64,000 nucleotides of DNA from Peribacillus tepidiphilus (GCF_009466385.1 NZ_WIAQ01000010.1:1-64000); one strand, 5' to 3'. Shown: positions 7,568 through 18,162, counted from the first letter of the stretch. Made by a program: numbers and translations. The notes: generated by a model from the sequence alone, not told the origin.

Positions 7568-9061
7568 TTAACGTACACCCTTCATATAGCTCTGAATTTT
7601 TGGTGATAGTGCGAAGAGGATGATACTTAGGACGATGGATGCTCCTCCAATTACACCAAAATATTGCATTTCAGTTTCAGGTGTATAGAATTTAACAATC
7701 TGTGCATTAATCGCTTGAGCAGCTGCACTTGATAAGAACCATAAACTCATCATTTGTGCTGAGAAGGCAGCTGGCGCTAATTTTGTTGTGGCTGAAAGAC
7801 CTACTGGTGACAAGCATAATTCCCCAAATACCACAATTAAATAACTAAGAACAAGCCATAATGGGTTTACCAATGAATCTGTGCCGCCAAAATAAGCTGG
7901 TAAAAGAATGACAAGGAATGATAAACCTGCGAACAATAAGCTTAAAGCAAATTTCGTAGGAACCGATGGCTGACGATTCCCTAGCTTCACCCATAACCAC
8001 GCAAACACAGGCGCTAACGTGATAATAAATAATGGGTTTAATGATTGGAACCAAGCAGGTGAAATGTGAATGCCTGCAAAGTCTAATTGTGTACGTTTAT
8101 CCGCATAATTGGCAAGAATGGTTGATCCTTGCTCTTGAATAGCCCAAAACATAACAGATGCAATAAATAGCGGAATATAAGCGAGTATTCGTGAACGCTC
8201 TGTTTCTGTTGTTTTAGGGCTACGGTACATAGTAACAAAATAAGCAGTTGGAAGTAGAATTCCCAAAACTCCTACAAGAGCAATAAACGTGTCAAATGTA
8301 AGTAGACCTGTTGGAATACCAACAGCAATTAAGGCACCAATAAGAGCAGCACCCAAACCAATTCTTGTGAAGACTTTTTTCTTCTCAGCTGGTGAAAGAG
8401 GATTTGGCACATAGGTACCTGCAAGACCAAGATTTTTTTTCTTTGTAAAAACAAAAACGATTAGTCCTAAAAACATACCAATGGCTGCAATACCAAAACC
8501 TAAGTGGAAGCTATAATTCATTCCAACTGTACCTACAACTAATGGAGAGAGGAATCCTCCAAGGTTAATCCCCATATAGAAAATACTGAATCCAGCATCA
8601 CGGCGATTATCTTCTTCGCTGTACATATCACCTATAATGCTAGAAATATTAGGCTTCAGCATACCTGTACCGATTATAATCAAGGCCATGGAAATGAAGA
8701 ACATGGAAATATTTCCTGGAAATGCCAATACAATATGACCAAGCATAATCAATATTCCACCGTAAAATACGGCTTTTGAAGTACCAAATATCCTGTCTGC
8801 CAGCCAGCCACCAATAATACCGGACATATACACTAATGATCCGTAGATGGACATAATGGCAAGGGCAGTCGTTTCATCAATCCCCAATCCACCTTTTGAT
8901 ACTTCATAATACATATAGAATACGAGAATCGCTCTCATACCATAGTACGAGAAACGCTCCCAAAACTCAGTGAAGAAAAGAGTAAGTAATCCCTTAGGAT
9001 GTCCGAAAAATCCTTTTTGAGGGACGCTTGACACAATTTTCTGTTTATTCATTGCTGACAT
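7568..9061 (-). CDS. POT/PTR2-family proton-dependent oligopeptide transporter
   Basis: A 497-aa MFS protein of the proton-coupled di/tripeptide transporter family (DtpT-like). The family motif ExxERFxYYG is present near the N-terminus (FFTEFWERFSYYGMRAIL), with FYMGINLGGFLSP later (PTR2 signature region) and about 12-14 membrane helices. ATG 9061 is chosen because GGGAGGT lies 7 nt upstream; the longer frame starts inside that site's leader. It is convergent with lldP, and its upstream region (9062-9344) is very AT-rich and holds the promoter. Import of peptides for nutrition is inferred from family. Confidence 0.92.
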   Translation of the reverse strand: MSAMNKQKIVSSVPQKGFFGHPKGLLTLFFTEFWERFSYYGMRAILVFYMYYEVSKGGLGIDETTALAIMSIYGSLVYMSGIIGGWLADRIFGTSKAVFYGGILIMLGHIVLAFPGNISMFFISMALIIIGTGMLKPNISSIIGDMYSEEDNRRDAGFSIFYMGINLGGFLSPLVVGTVGMNYSFHLGFGIAAIGMFLGLIVFVFTKKKNLGLAGTYVPNPLSPAEKKKVFTRIGLGAALIGALIAVGIPTGLLTFDTFIALVGVLGILLPTAYFVTMYRSPKTTETERSRILAYIPLFIASVMFWAIQEQGSTILANYADKRTQLDFAGIHISPAWFQSLNPLFIITLAPVFAWLWVKLGNRQPSVPTKFALSLLFAGLSFLVILLPAYFGGTDSLVNPLWLVLSYLIVVFGELCLSPVGLSATTKLAPAAFSAQMMSLWFLSSAAAQAINAQIVKFYTPETEMQYFGVIGGASIVLSIILFALSPKIQSYMKGVR

Positions 9062-9290
9062 AGCATAAACCTCCCTTTGATATTTCAATATAATAATTTA
9101 TTATTTCTATATTGTCAAAATTTTTTTGTGTGTAAATATTTTCAATATTAAACGAAATTACAAATTTTATTAGAATAGTAAATTAATTCTAGTCAAATTA
9201 AATATCATTCTCTCTTTTGAACTTAGAAAATCTTAGACGAAAAAAGATTAACGATCTAATTTATATACAGTATGGTGAATTTTACCACAA

Positions 9291-9327
9291 AATAAAAAAG
9301 GGAATCGAACCCTATTGATCCCCTTTT
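9291..9327 (-). terminator. Terminator of the siderophore uptake operon
   Basis: On the minus strand AAAAGGGGATC pairs with GATTCCCTTTTTT across a short loop and is followed by T-rich sequence, 18 bp past the FhuF-like stop codon. Confidence 0.75.
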
Positions 9328-9344
9328 CTAGGATAGAAGTCATA

Positions 9345-10058
9345 TCATGATAGGCATGTATGATTGTTCTTAGGACAATAGGAACACTTCTCATTTCCTG
9401 GAATTTGATAGTAGGAGCAACAGGTAACTCGAGCATAGTTAGCCATAGCGTCCTCCGGTGTTTGTCCGTTTAAAAATCGCTGGAACGGCGAAGTTCTTTC
9501 AATATCTTTCCACGTCACAGGGTCTAGCAGATAGTCTAGATCATGACGTGCTCTTGAAGAAATATCCTCCCCTTGCTGCAGCAGCTGTACGTACATCCAC
9601 AGGACATAGCCCCAAATATTTTCCCACAGCACGAGCGGCGAGCTATTGGTTTCAGCAGCAACCGCTTGAACAATCCTTCGACAATCCTGACAAATCAAAC
9701 GTTGGATGGTTTCCTTCACATCTTGTTCTGTTTTTACACGTATCCATTTTTCGTTAGAAAGCGACCACTGTGGGGCCCAGCGATCGTTCAAAAACCGATC
9801 GATGACTCTAACTTGAGACACATCGCCTGTCCATTTAACGCGATACTTGCTAAGGATAAATAATTGAGCTATAAACAAAAAGGCGACATGCCTCATCAAA
9901 ATGGAACCCATAACATAAAGCTGTTCGGCTTTTGTCCGTTCTTTCACAAGCAGGAGTAGCTTTGATAAATCTTTTTCTAAAAAAGCTCCTATAGGTACAT
10001 CATCATGAACAATATGGAACTGTTCAAGCTCCTTCCAAAGTTCGTTTTGTTGTAGCAT
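9345..10058 (-). CDS. FhuF-like (2Fe-2S) siderophore ferric reductase
   Basis: This 237-aa protein ends in a C-C-x10-C-x2-C motif (Cys213, Cys214, Cys225, Cys228; CCSYYQIPGNEKC then CSYC), exactly the unusual cluster-binding pattern of FhuF-type 2Fe-2S ferric-siderophore reductases. The remainder is a mostly helical cytoplasmic domain related to the IucA/IucC C-terminal/FhuF family. It is the last gene of the operon permease-permease-ATPase-fhuF, 15 bp from the ATPase gene. Its expected role is to release iron by reducing the imported ferric siderophore. Control by the Fur boxes upstream of the operon is inferred. Confidence 0.85.
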   Translation of the reverse strand: MLQQNELWKELEQFHIVHDDVPIGAFLEKDLSKLLLLVKERTKAEQLYVMGSILMRHVAFLFIAQLFILSKYRVKWTGDVSQVRVIDRFLNDRWAPQWSLSNEKWIRVKTEQDVKETIQRLICQDCRRIVQAVAAETNSSPLVLWENIWGYVLWMYVQLLQQGEDISSRARHDLDYLLDPVTWKDIERTSPFQRFLNGQTPEDAMANYARVTCCSYYQIPGNEKCSYCPKNNHTCLS

Positions 10059-10073
10059 GATCCACTACTACCT

Positions 10074-10859
10074 CTACTTTACTAAATCATAAGAAATCAT
10101 GGCTGGTTTGTTTGTTCTAGGGTCTGTAACAATCGCTGTATCGATATTAAATACTTGTTTAAGAACATCAGTAGTCATTACTTTTTCTGGAGCTCCCTGT
10201 TTAACAATCTTTCCATTCCTGAGTGCAACCATGTGATGAGCAAAACGGGCAGCATGATTTAAATCATGAATGACCATAACAATGGTCCGTCCATCTTCTT
10301 GATTTAATTTTTCTAGGAGTTGTAAAACCTCTAATTGATGAGCTAAATCTAAATACGTAGTAGGTTCGTCTAAAAGCAATAAATCGGTTTCCTGAGCAAT
10401 TGCCATCGCAATCCAAGCTCGTTGTCTTTGTCCACCTGATAAAGTATCAACAGCCTGGTCCCGAAGATTGGTTAATCCAGTAACGTCAAGCGCCCAATCA
10501 ATCATATCGCAATCATGCTTACTGAGTCGGGAAAATCCTGATTGATACGGTGTTCGTCCATATGAAATTAATTCATATACTGTCAGACCACTTGGTGCCT
10601 CTGGTGACTGAGGGAGAATGGCCAGCTTTTTAGCCACTTCCTTAGTTGGTGTCTTGTGAATCATTTTCCCATCTAAATAAATAGCTCCAGATAAAGCAGG
10701 ATGCAGCCGTGCCACGGTTTTTAAAATAGTCGACTTACCACAACCGTTTGGACCAATAATAGCAGTAATTTGATTCGATGGAATGTCTAAATTTAATTGA
10801 TCCACAATAATTCGATCCTCGTAACCAATGGTTAACTGTTCTGCTGATAGAGTTGTCAT
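10074..10859 (-). CDS. Ferric siderophore ABC transporter, ATP-binding protein (FecE/FhuC/YusV type)
   Basis: A 261-aa ABC ATPase with Walker A GPNGCGKST (near residue 37), signature LSGGQRQRAW, Walker B LLLLDEPTTYLDL and switch His in VIHDLNHA. The DEPTTYLD variant and length are typical of iron-siderophore ATPases. It energises the two FecCD-type permeases encoded directly upstream (15-bp gap). In B. subtilis the comparable importer YfiYZ-YfhA uses the unlinked ATPase YusV, whereas here the ATPase is in the operon. Confidence 0.93.
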   Translation of the reverse strand: MTTLSAEQLTIGYEDRIIVDQLNLDIPSNQITAIIGPNGCGKSTILKTVARLHPALSGAIYLDGKMIHKTPTKEVAKKLAILPQSPEAPSGLTVYELISYGRTPYQSGFSRLSKHDCDMIDWALDVTGLTNLRDQAVDTLSGGQRQRAWIAMAIAQETDLLLLDEPTTYLDLAHQLEVLQLLEKLNQEDGRTIVMVIHDLNHAARFAHHMVALRNGKIVKQGAPEKVMTTDVLKQVFNIDTAIVTDPRTNKPAMISYDLVK

Positions 10860-10874
10860 AGCGATCCCTTCTTA

Positions 10875-11882
10875 TCACTTTTTCATTAATAAATAAACAA
10901 AATATGGAACACTAACAATGGATACGACAAGTCCAGCCGGAATCTCTGTCGGTGACAATATATTTGTTCCTATCGTATCAGCTACTAGTAAAATGATGGA
11001 TCCTAGAATGGCGGCGATTGGAAGTAAGAAATAATGATTAGGTCCTATTAAACGCCTTGAAATATGTGGGGCTATCAGACCTAAGAAAGCAATTCCACCA
11101 CCTGCAGCCACTCCAAGACCAGCTAAACATACCGCTAATACAAGTAAAAATAGACGTTCACGATCTGCACGTATTCCAAGACCCGTTGCGACTGAACTTC
11201 CTAAATTCAAAATATTAAGTGTATGCGCTTTGTACAAGGAGTATGGAACGAGGATTAGAAACCAGGGCAATAAAGCCCATACAAATTTCCACTGCGTTGC
11301 CCATAAATCTCCCGACAACCACACCATTGCTTGCATAAAATCATGAGGTGTCATTCTTAATTGAAGCGCAATCAACATAGCACTTAAACCTGCATTGATT
11401 CCGATTCCAACTAAAATAAGGCGAATGGAATGAAATCCGCGTTTCCAAGCAAGAATCATTATTAAACCTGCTGTTAATAAAGCTCCTAAAAAAGAAAAGA
11501 GCGGTAAAGCAAAGGTACTAAGCGTACCAAGGCTTCCTGTTGCAGTTTTGAAAAAAGAAATATAAATGACGACAGCTAATCCTGCACCAGCATTAATGCC
11601 CAAAATACCAGGGTCAGCTAATTCATTACGTGTTACGCTTTGTAAAATGGTACCCGAAACCGCCATACCTGCACCAACGAGAATAGCTAATACAATGGCC
11701 GGTAGACGAATCTCAAATAAGATTAACTGTTGTTGCTCCGTCCCATGCCCCATAATCGTGTAGAACACTTCGTTTGGTGAAATGGTTACGACACCGAGAT
11801 TCAAACTGACTAAACAAGCTGAAAAAAGAAGCACTAGTAATCCCAACATCGTCCATTTAAACTTTCTTGAAATGCTGTTCAT
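10875..11882 (-). CDS. Iron-siderophore ABC permease (FecCD family), second subunit
   Basis: A 335-aa membrane protein of the BtuC/FecCD family with about nine to ten helices. It shows the family blocks RLPAIVLAILVGAGMAVSGTILQ, NELADPGILGINAGAGLAVV, and the coupling region GGGIAFLGLIAPHISRRLIGPNH. It overlaps the first permease gene by 4 bp (translational coupling), and the two would form a heterodimer. It resembles YfhA of B. subtilis (schizokinen/arthrobactin uptake), but the true ligand cannot be read from sequence. Confidence 0.93.
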   Translation of the reverse strand: MNSISRKFKWTMLGLLVLLFSACLVSLNLGVVTISPNEVFYTIMGHGTEQQQLILFEIRLPAIVLAILVGAGMAVSGTILQSVTRNELADPGILGINAGAGLAVVIYISFFKTATGSLGTLSTFALPLFSFLGALLTAGLIMILAWKRGFHSIRLILVGIGINAGLSAMLIALQLRMTPHDFMQAMVWLSGDLWATQWKFVWALLPWFLILVPYSLYKAHTLNILNLGSSVATGLGIRADRERLFLLVLAVCLAGLGVAAGGGIAFLGLIAPHISRRLIGPNHYFLLPIAAILGSIILLVADTIGTNILSPTEIPAGLVVSIVSVPYFVYLLMKK

Positions 11883-12913
11883 ACTAATCTACTTCCTTTA
11901 CTTCGAACTAAATATAAGAAAAAGGGCACTCCAATTGCTGCTGTGACTACACCAATAGGCGTTTCAAAAGGAGCATTCATCATTCTAGCTCCAACATCTG
12001 CTAAAACTAGCAGTAAACTACCCAATACTGCTGAAACTGGGAGCATAAAGCGATAATCGGGTCCAACTAACATTCGGCTAATATGAGGTACAACGAGTCC
12101 AACAAAACCAATGGACCCAGCTACAGAAACGGAACTTCCGGTTAATAGTAAAACGGCGGTAACGCTAAGTGCTTTGACTAGATTTAAATGAATCCCCAGT
12201 CCTTGCGTGACTTCCTCTCCAAGATTGAGCAACGTTAAAGTACGAGCAATGAAAAATACAATGGGGAGCCCAATACAGCCAACAAAACTAAGAACTTTAA
12301 CATCGCCCCAGTTTGTATTCGCTAACCCGCCCGCATACCAAAAGCTCATCTCTTTTGACACATCAAAATGCAGTGCTATAGCTGAAGTCAATGAACTTAA
12401 AAACATTCCGATCGCTACACCAGCCAGTGCTAATTTAACAGGTGTCGCTCCACCTTTTGAAGTAGCAGCTAAGGTAAATACGAAAAGCACAGATAATCCA
12501 GCACCAATCATAGAAGCGGCAGTTGCTCCAAAAGTCGAAACACTCGGAAACAAGGCTAATGTCATAACAAGCGAAAATGCCGCTCCATAAGATACCCCTA
12601 AGAGAGACGGTTCAGCGAGTGAATTTTTAGTGATCGCCTGCATAATGGCTCCAGATACTGCTAAATAAGAGCCGATTAATGCAGCTGCCAATGCTCGTGG
12701 TAGACGGATTTCTTGGAGAATTTGGTGTGCTTGTTGATCAGAATGATAATCAAATATTGCTTGCCAAACTGTCGTCAGTTTGATCGTTGTCGTTCCATAT
12801 ACGAGAGAAAGACCCATCGCTAACAAGATACCAATCAATCCAAAAAACAAAATGAACCCTGTTTTTACACTACGTCCTTTTACTCCCGAAGCTCGCCTTA
12901 CTAATTGTGTCAC
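11879..12913 (-). CDS. Iron-siderophore ABC permease (FecCD family), first subunit
   Basis: A 344-aa FecCD-type permease; RLPRALAAALIGSYLAVSGAIMQ, NSLAEPSLLGVSYGAAFSLV and AGSIGFVGLVVPHISRMLVGPDYR are the family blocks. It starts at GTG 12913 and is the first gene of the leftward operon. A Fur-box-like sequence at 12951-12965 lies 38 bp upstream of the start. It resembles YfiZ of B. subtilis. It pairs with the following FecCD protein in the membrane. Confidence 0.93.
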   Translation of the reverse strand: MTQLVRRASGVKGRSVKTGFILFFGLIGILLAMGLSLVYGTTTIKLTTVWQAIFDYHSDQQAHQILQEIRLPRALAAALIGSYLAVSGAIMQAITKNSLAEPSLLGVSYGAAFSLVMTLALFPSVSTFGATAASMIGAGLSVLFVFTLAATSKGGATPVKLALAGVAIGMFLSSLTSAIALHFDVSKEMSFWYAGGLANTNWGDVKVLSFVGCIGLPIVFFIARTLTLLNLGEEVTQGLGIHLNLVKALSVTAVLLLTGSSVSVAGSIGFVGLVVPHISRMLVGPDYRFMLPVSAVLGSLLLVLADVGARMMNAPFETPIGVVTAAIGVPFFLYLVRSKGSRLV

Positions 12914-12950
12914 TAGCTAAAACTACCCTTCTTTAGTTATTTAAAAATAG

Positions 12951-12965
12951 TGAAAATAGTTCTCA
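12951..12965. promoter_or_regulatory. Probable Fur box for the permease operon
   Basis: TGAAAATAGTTCTCA is a 7-1-7 arrangement that matches the Fur consensus TGATAATNATTATCA in most positions (half sites TGAAAAT and TGAGAAC). It sits immediately upstream of the leftward operon. It is weaker than the box at 13057. Confidence 0.55.
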
Positions 12966-13056
12966 ATATCAATTAAGTATAAGATGATTCTGTATTTCTT
13001 TCAATATATTTCAGCCAATTATCAAATAAATGACAAGTAATTGTTGACGAATGTAA

Positions 13057-13071
13057 TGATAATGATTATCA
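13057..13071. promoter_or_regulatory. Perfect Fur box for the siderophore receptor gene
   Basis: TGATAATGATTATCA is an exact 7-1-7 match to the Bacillus Fur consensus, 33 bp before the receptor start codon. Together with the box at 12951 it should make the divergent importer genes iron-repressed. Confidence 0.92.
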
Positions 13072-13104
13072 TTGTTAACGGAATAAAAAATTGGGAGGGT
13101 TCAC

Positions 13105-14049
13105 ATGAGAATTCAAAATACTTATAAAACGATTATCACTGTTTTTATTTGTGCTATTTTGTTGTTAGCAGGCTGTGGAAAGAACAACACGGATAAGGAA
13201 ACAAAAGAACAGCCAAAAGAAGTAACAGTGACAGATGCAATGGGAAAAGTAACAATTCCTGCAAACCCGAAACGCATTCTTGCTCCATACATGGAGGATT
13301 CGCTCGTAGCACTTGGAGTAAAGCCAGTGGCTCAGTGGTCCATTGGAACAACTGTATTAGATTATTTGCAATCTGATTTAAAAGACGTGCCAACAATTGG
13401 TTGGGATTTACCATTAGAGCAAACGATTAAAGCAAAGCCTGACTTCATTATTTTTAGTTCAGCAGGTGCTATTCAAAACGGTAACTATGAACAGTACAAA
13501 AAAGTAGCCCCAACTTATGTTTTTAAAGATGAAGAGGGATCCGACTGGCGTAAACAATTACAAGTAATGGGTCAATTGTTAGGTAAAGAGAAAGAAGCGA
13601 AAAATGCATTAGCTGATTATAACGAAAAAGCTAAACAAGCATCTAAGAAGATTAAAGAAGCAATTGGTGATGAAACAGCAGCCATTATATGGGTAGCTGG
13701 TGATCAATTCTACGTATTTGAAAACACACGCTTTGCAGCAAATGTTCTTTATGGTGATTTAGGTGTTGCTCAGCCTCAAATGATTCAAACATTACCTGCA
13801 GCTGAAGCAACATGGAAGCCAATGTCACTTGAAGCATTATCTAAACTTGATGCGGATCACATTTTTCTTGTTAGCAAACCTGGTGAAACTGGTTTAGAAA
13901 CATTAAAAAATAGTTCTGTTTGGAAAGGTATTCCAGCTGTGCAAAAAGACAACGTATATCATATGGAAGATCCAAGCCATTGGACAATTAACGGTGTAAT
14001 GGCTAATTCATTAACAATGGATAAAATTGTAGATTCTTTAACGAAATAA
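13105..14049 (+). CDS. Ferric siderophore-binding lipoprotein (YfiY-like)
   Basis: A 314-aa cluster A-8 type substrate-binding protein. The N-terminal signal ends in the lipobox LLAGC (Cys near residue 24), so it is anchored to the outer face of the membrane. The mature protein opens with the classic EVTVTDAMGKVTIPANPKRILAP. The length and position fit siderophore receptors for the FecCD system encoded divergently. GGGAGG precedes ATG 13105. B. subtilis YfiY binds schizokinen-type siderophores; the ligand here is unknown. It is regulated by the perfect Fur box just upstream and ends in its own terminator. Confidence 0.93.
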   Translation: MRIQNTYKTIITVFICAILLLAGCGKNNTDKETKEQPKEVTVTDAMGKVTIPANPKRILAPYMEDSLVALGVKPVAQWSIGTTVLDYLQSDLKDVPTIGWDLPLEQTIKAKPDFIIFSSAGAIQNGNYEQYKKVAPTYVFKDEEGSDWRKQLQVMGQLLGKEKEAKNALADYNEKAKQASKKIKEAIGDETAAIIWVAGDQFYVFENTRFAANVLYGDLGVAQPQMIQTLPAAEATWKPMSLEALSKLDADHIFLVSKPGETGLETLKNSSVWKGIPAVQKDNVYHMEDPSHWTINGVMANSLTMDKIVDSLTK

Positions 14050-14071
14050 ATATACTTTCTCCACAACCTAG

Positions 14072-14107
14072 TAGGGACTGGCATGAATGTCAGTCCTATT
14101 TTTTTGT
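14072..14107 (+). terminator. Terminator after siderophore receptor gene
   Basis: TAGGGACTG pairs with CAGTCCTA around a short loop (14072-14098), followed by seven T residues. Confidence 0.88.
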
Positions 14108-14161
14108 TTAAGCAATGATTGCATTTTGTTTAGTAAATAGATAAAGAAAAACGATGCAAAA

Positions 14162-14215
14162 ATGAACTGCACCCCAATTGTTAGACACACAACTAACAAT
14201 TGGGGTGCAGTTCAT
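14162..14215. repeat. Perfect 23-bp inverted repeat with 8-nt loop
   Basis: Positions 14162-14184 (ATGAACTGCACCCCAATT...) and 14193-14215 are exact complements, with ACACACAA between them. It lies 48 bp downstream of the gdhA stop and is far longer than a normal terminator stem and lacks a T run. The AACTGCACCCCAA sequence resembles terminal repeats of IS3-type elements, so two abutted insertion-sequence ends (an excision or circle-junction scar, or a tiny MITE) is one reading; a gdhA mRNA 3' stabiliser is another. Confidence 0.8.
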
Positions 14216-14263
14216 AATAGGTATGGATATTAAATACCTTAAGCTTAATTTGTTGGTATTTTA

Positions 14264-15994
<1,731 letters not shown>

Positions 15995-17059
15995 TTATAC
16001 ATTCAAGAACTTCACACACACCGGTTCAGGAATTGTGACATCAGATTGCAGGAGTGTGAGTTTTCCTGTAGAGCGATCTCTAGAATATAATACAAGGTTG
16101 TGGGATTTTTCATTGGAAGCGACAAGAAATGCTTCAGATGGATCCAATACAAAATCACGAGGCCAATTTCCTTCTGTTGAAGTATGCTCCACAAAGGTTA
16201 ATGTGCCTGTTTTTTCGTCGACGCTGTAAAGGGCAATCGTATTATGGCCACGGTTTGCTGCGTATACAAATCGACCATCAGAGGAAACATGAATGGCACT
16301 GCATTGATTATTTTCTGTAAAATCTGCTGGAATGGTCGAAACGTATTGAAGCTCTTTGAAGCTGCCGTTTACAGGGTTATATTCAACCGTAATGATTTCA
16401 GAACTAAGCTCAGTAATAATATAGGCAAGTTTTCCATTCGGATGAAACGCAATATGGCGCGGTCCGCTTCCAGGTTTGACTGAAAGGCTCGCAGCCTTCG
16501 AAAGAATCCCATCCTGTAACGTGTATGTAATGACCTGATCAATACCTAAATCAACTGCCACAACATACTTTTCGTCAGGTGTGAATCCTGCGTAATGAGC
16601 ATGCGGCTTTTCTTGTCGCTCTTTGTTTGGACCTGTGCCTTCATGCTGAACGATAGAAGATGCAGGGTTAACACGACCATTTTCTGTATTTACAAGATAA
16701 AATTCAACCGTTCCTTTATGATAATTGGCAGAGAGGATGTTTTTATGATCCTTGCTTATGCTCACATGGCAAGGAGATGCCCCGGGCAATAATTCTCGGT
16801 TTAGTTCATGTAGTTCTCCCGTTTCTTCATCAATAGAAAAGCTGGCTACTCCGCCTAAATCGTTTTCTTTGACGACAGAGTATAAAAATTGATTGTCAGA
16901 ACTTATGGCTAAATATGTAGGGTTCTCTAGTTCAGCCGCTAGCTTGACTTCAGTAATGATTGCAGATTCTGTATCGAGCGTAAAAGAATAAATCCCTTTA
17001 CTGTTTTCCTTCGTATATGTACCAACATAGCCCCTAAATTTTTTGTTTGTTGTCAACAT
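15995..17059 (-). CDS. Lactonase-family beta-propeller protein (6-phosphogluconolactonase type, YkgB-like)
   Basis: A 354-aa seven-bladed propeller of the lactonase family: opening YVGTYTKENSKGIYSF, repeated blade motifs such as YLAISSDNQFLYSV and AIHVSSDGRFVYAANRGHNTIALY, and GPRHIAFHPNGKLAYI near residue 200. B. subtilis YkgB (Pgl) hydrolyses 6-phosphogluconolactone in the pentose phosphate pathway, which is the likely role. ATG 17059 is used because AGGAG lies 5 nt upstream; GTG 17065 overlaps that site. It is monocistronic. Confidence 0.88.
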   Translation of the reverse strand: MLTTNKKFRGYVGTYTKENSKGIYSFTLDTESAIITEVKLAAELENPTYLAISSDNQFLYSVVKENDLGGVASFSIDEETGELHELNRELLPGASPCHVSISKDHKNILSANYHKGTVEFYLVNTENGRVNPASSIVQHEGTGPNKERQEKPHAHYAGFTPDEKYVVAVDLGIDQVITYTLQDGILSKAASLSVKPGSGPRHIAFHPNGKLAYIITELSSEIITVEYNPVNGSFKELQYVSTIPADFTENNQCSAIHVSSDGRFVYAANRGHNTIALYSVDEKTGTLTFVEHTSTEGNWPRDFVLDPSEAFLVASNEKSHNLVLYSRDRSTGKLTLLQSDVTIPEPVCVKFLNV

Positions 17060-17128
17060 AATCACTCCTATACGATTGGTTCCTCCATTTCTAAGTTAGG
17101 GAGGACGATCTTTTCAATAATGCCGAAA

Positions 17129-17254
17129 TCATCTTATATCCACTAGCATAGCCTGTATATCATGACCGAATCCAAAATCTATTATACTAGATTCTTCACC
17201 TTTAATCGCCTTAACAAGATGATCAATGAGAGAATCGGAGAAGACTGAATCGAT
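17129..17254 (-). pseudogene. Short remnant of an eroded gene in the 17060-17412 spacer
   Basis: The minus strand has a 41-codon open stretch with protein-like composition (SDSLIDHLVKAIKGEES then DFGFGHDIQAML) ending in TGA and without a start or ribosome binding site. It looks like the C-terminal piece of a larger enzyme, perhaps a Gfo/Idh/MocA-type oxidoreductase, but I cannot assign it firmly. The rest of the 353-bp spacer shows only the promoter side of the ORF at 17413. Confidence 0.3.
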
Positions 17255-17412
17255 TTATCTTAAGCTCAAGGCGCTGTAGATTACCTATGTAGTGTACCTT
17301 TATATGATGAATTGGATCCATGTAGGTGTTACAAGAAAAAATGTACGGATCTTCGTCACAAAACCACTTCCTCTTTTGTCATATTAGTAAAAGGATCTAA
17401 AGGAGTGGGATC

Positions 17413-17775
17413 ATGAATAAACATGTAAATAAGTGTTGGGATGTCGTCATTATCGGGGGAGGTCTTAGTGGGCTTGTTGCCGCCAATGATCTTGGTGAGC
17501 AAAATCTCAAAGTACTGGTTATTGAAAAGGGGAAAACGCTTGGTGGTCTTGCAAGAACAGATGTAACAAGTGCGAATCCAAACTGGTCAAAAAAAGAGTT
17601 GACGGATTTGTTATATATGCATTTGAAATTGACAACGGATGAAGTTGTTGCAAGGATTCATAAGGATTGGGATGCAGATATTCGTGCTTTTGATGTCGGT
17701 GAAAACCATATCATTAAAATGGCGGATGCACTTACCGCCGGAATTGTGAAGCAATTTCCTAAGAAATTTGAATAA
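17413..17775 (+). CDS. Chimeric or truncated FAD-binding Rossmann protein
   Basis: The first 50 residues are a textbook FAD/NAD(P)-binding start (WDVVIIGGGLSGLVAANDL, LKVLVIEKGKTLGGLAR), as in amine oxidase or phytoene-desaturase-like flavoproteins of 400-500 aa. The remaining 70 residues (NWSKKELTDLLYMHLKLTTDEVV... ending IVKQFPKKFE) do not look like any flavoprotein and I do not recognise them. The frame is intact and AAAGGAG lies 8 nt before the ATG. Most likely an internal deletion joined two genes; activity as an oxidoreductase is not expected. Confidence 0.6.
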   Translation: MNKHVNKCWDVVIIGGGLSGLVAANDLGEQNLKVLVIEKGKTLGGLARTDVTSANPNWSKKELTDLLYMHLKLTTDEVVARIHKDWDADIRAFDVGENHIIKMADALTAGIVKQFPKKFE

Positions 17776-17784
17776 TTGATGAGA

Positions 17785-17832
17785 AGGGGGCTGTTCAATA
17801 AGTTGAATTTTCGGCTTTTGGATGCCCCTTTT
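17785..17832 (+). terminator. Possible terminator after the chimeric ORF
   Basis: AAGGGGGC (from 17785) can pair with GATGCCCCTT before a T run at about 17828-17832, with a large loop. Weak. Confidence 0.4.
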
Positions 17833-17930
17833 TATGTTCAAGAATATTGATATATTACCATTCTTGATTTTCAATTTTTAATAAAGTTGCCCTATTCAGA
17901 CGGCCTCTGTTTAGATTTACATAAATTGTT

Positions 17931-18150
17931 TCACTGAACGCGAGGGTGAAAGATTTTAGTTTCTTCGGGTGCATTTTCTTTGACTGTTAGTTCAGTAGGC
18001 GGAATTTTATAAATGACAGTTTTGCTACCTAGTGAAGACTGTATTTTTCTACATGACTTTTTGCAAGAGGAGTATCATAGTATCCTGCACATATTTATTG
18101 ACCATTTCCTGCATAACAGAGGTGGCTTCATCAAGGTTGGTTACAGTTTA
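17931..18150 (-). pseudogene. Frameshifted gene remnant of unknown family
   Basis: The minus strand reads NLDEATSVMQEMVNKYVQDT in one frame and then, after shifts, AKSHVEKYSLH and GSKTVIYKIPPTELTVKENA..HPRVQ-stop in others. The patchwork of protein-like stretches in different frames suggests a decayed gene whose C-terminus lies at 17931. I cannot name the family. Confidence 0.35.
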
Positions 18151-18162
18151 TATTCCCCCCTA

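Noticed and set aside
17060-17412. Promoter and riboswitch search in the spacer before the chimeric ORF
   Set aside because: No recognisable riboswitch fold, only a coding remnant on the minus strand.
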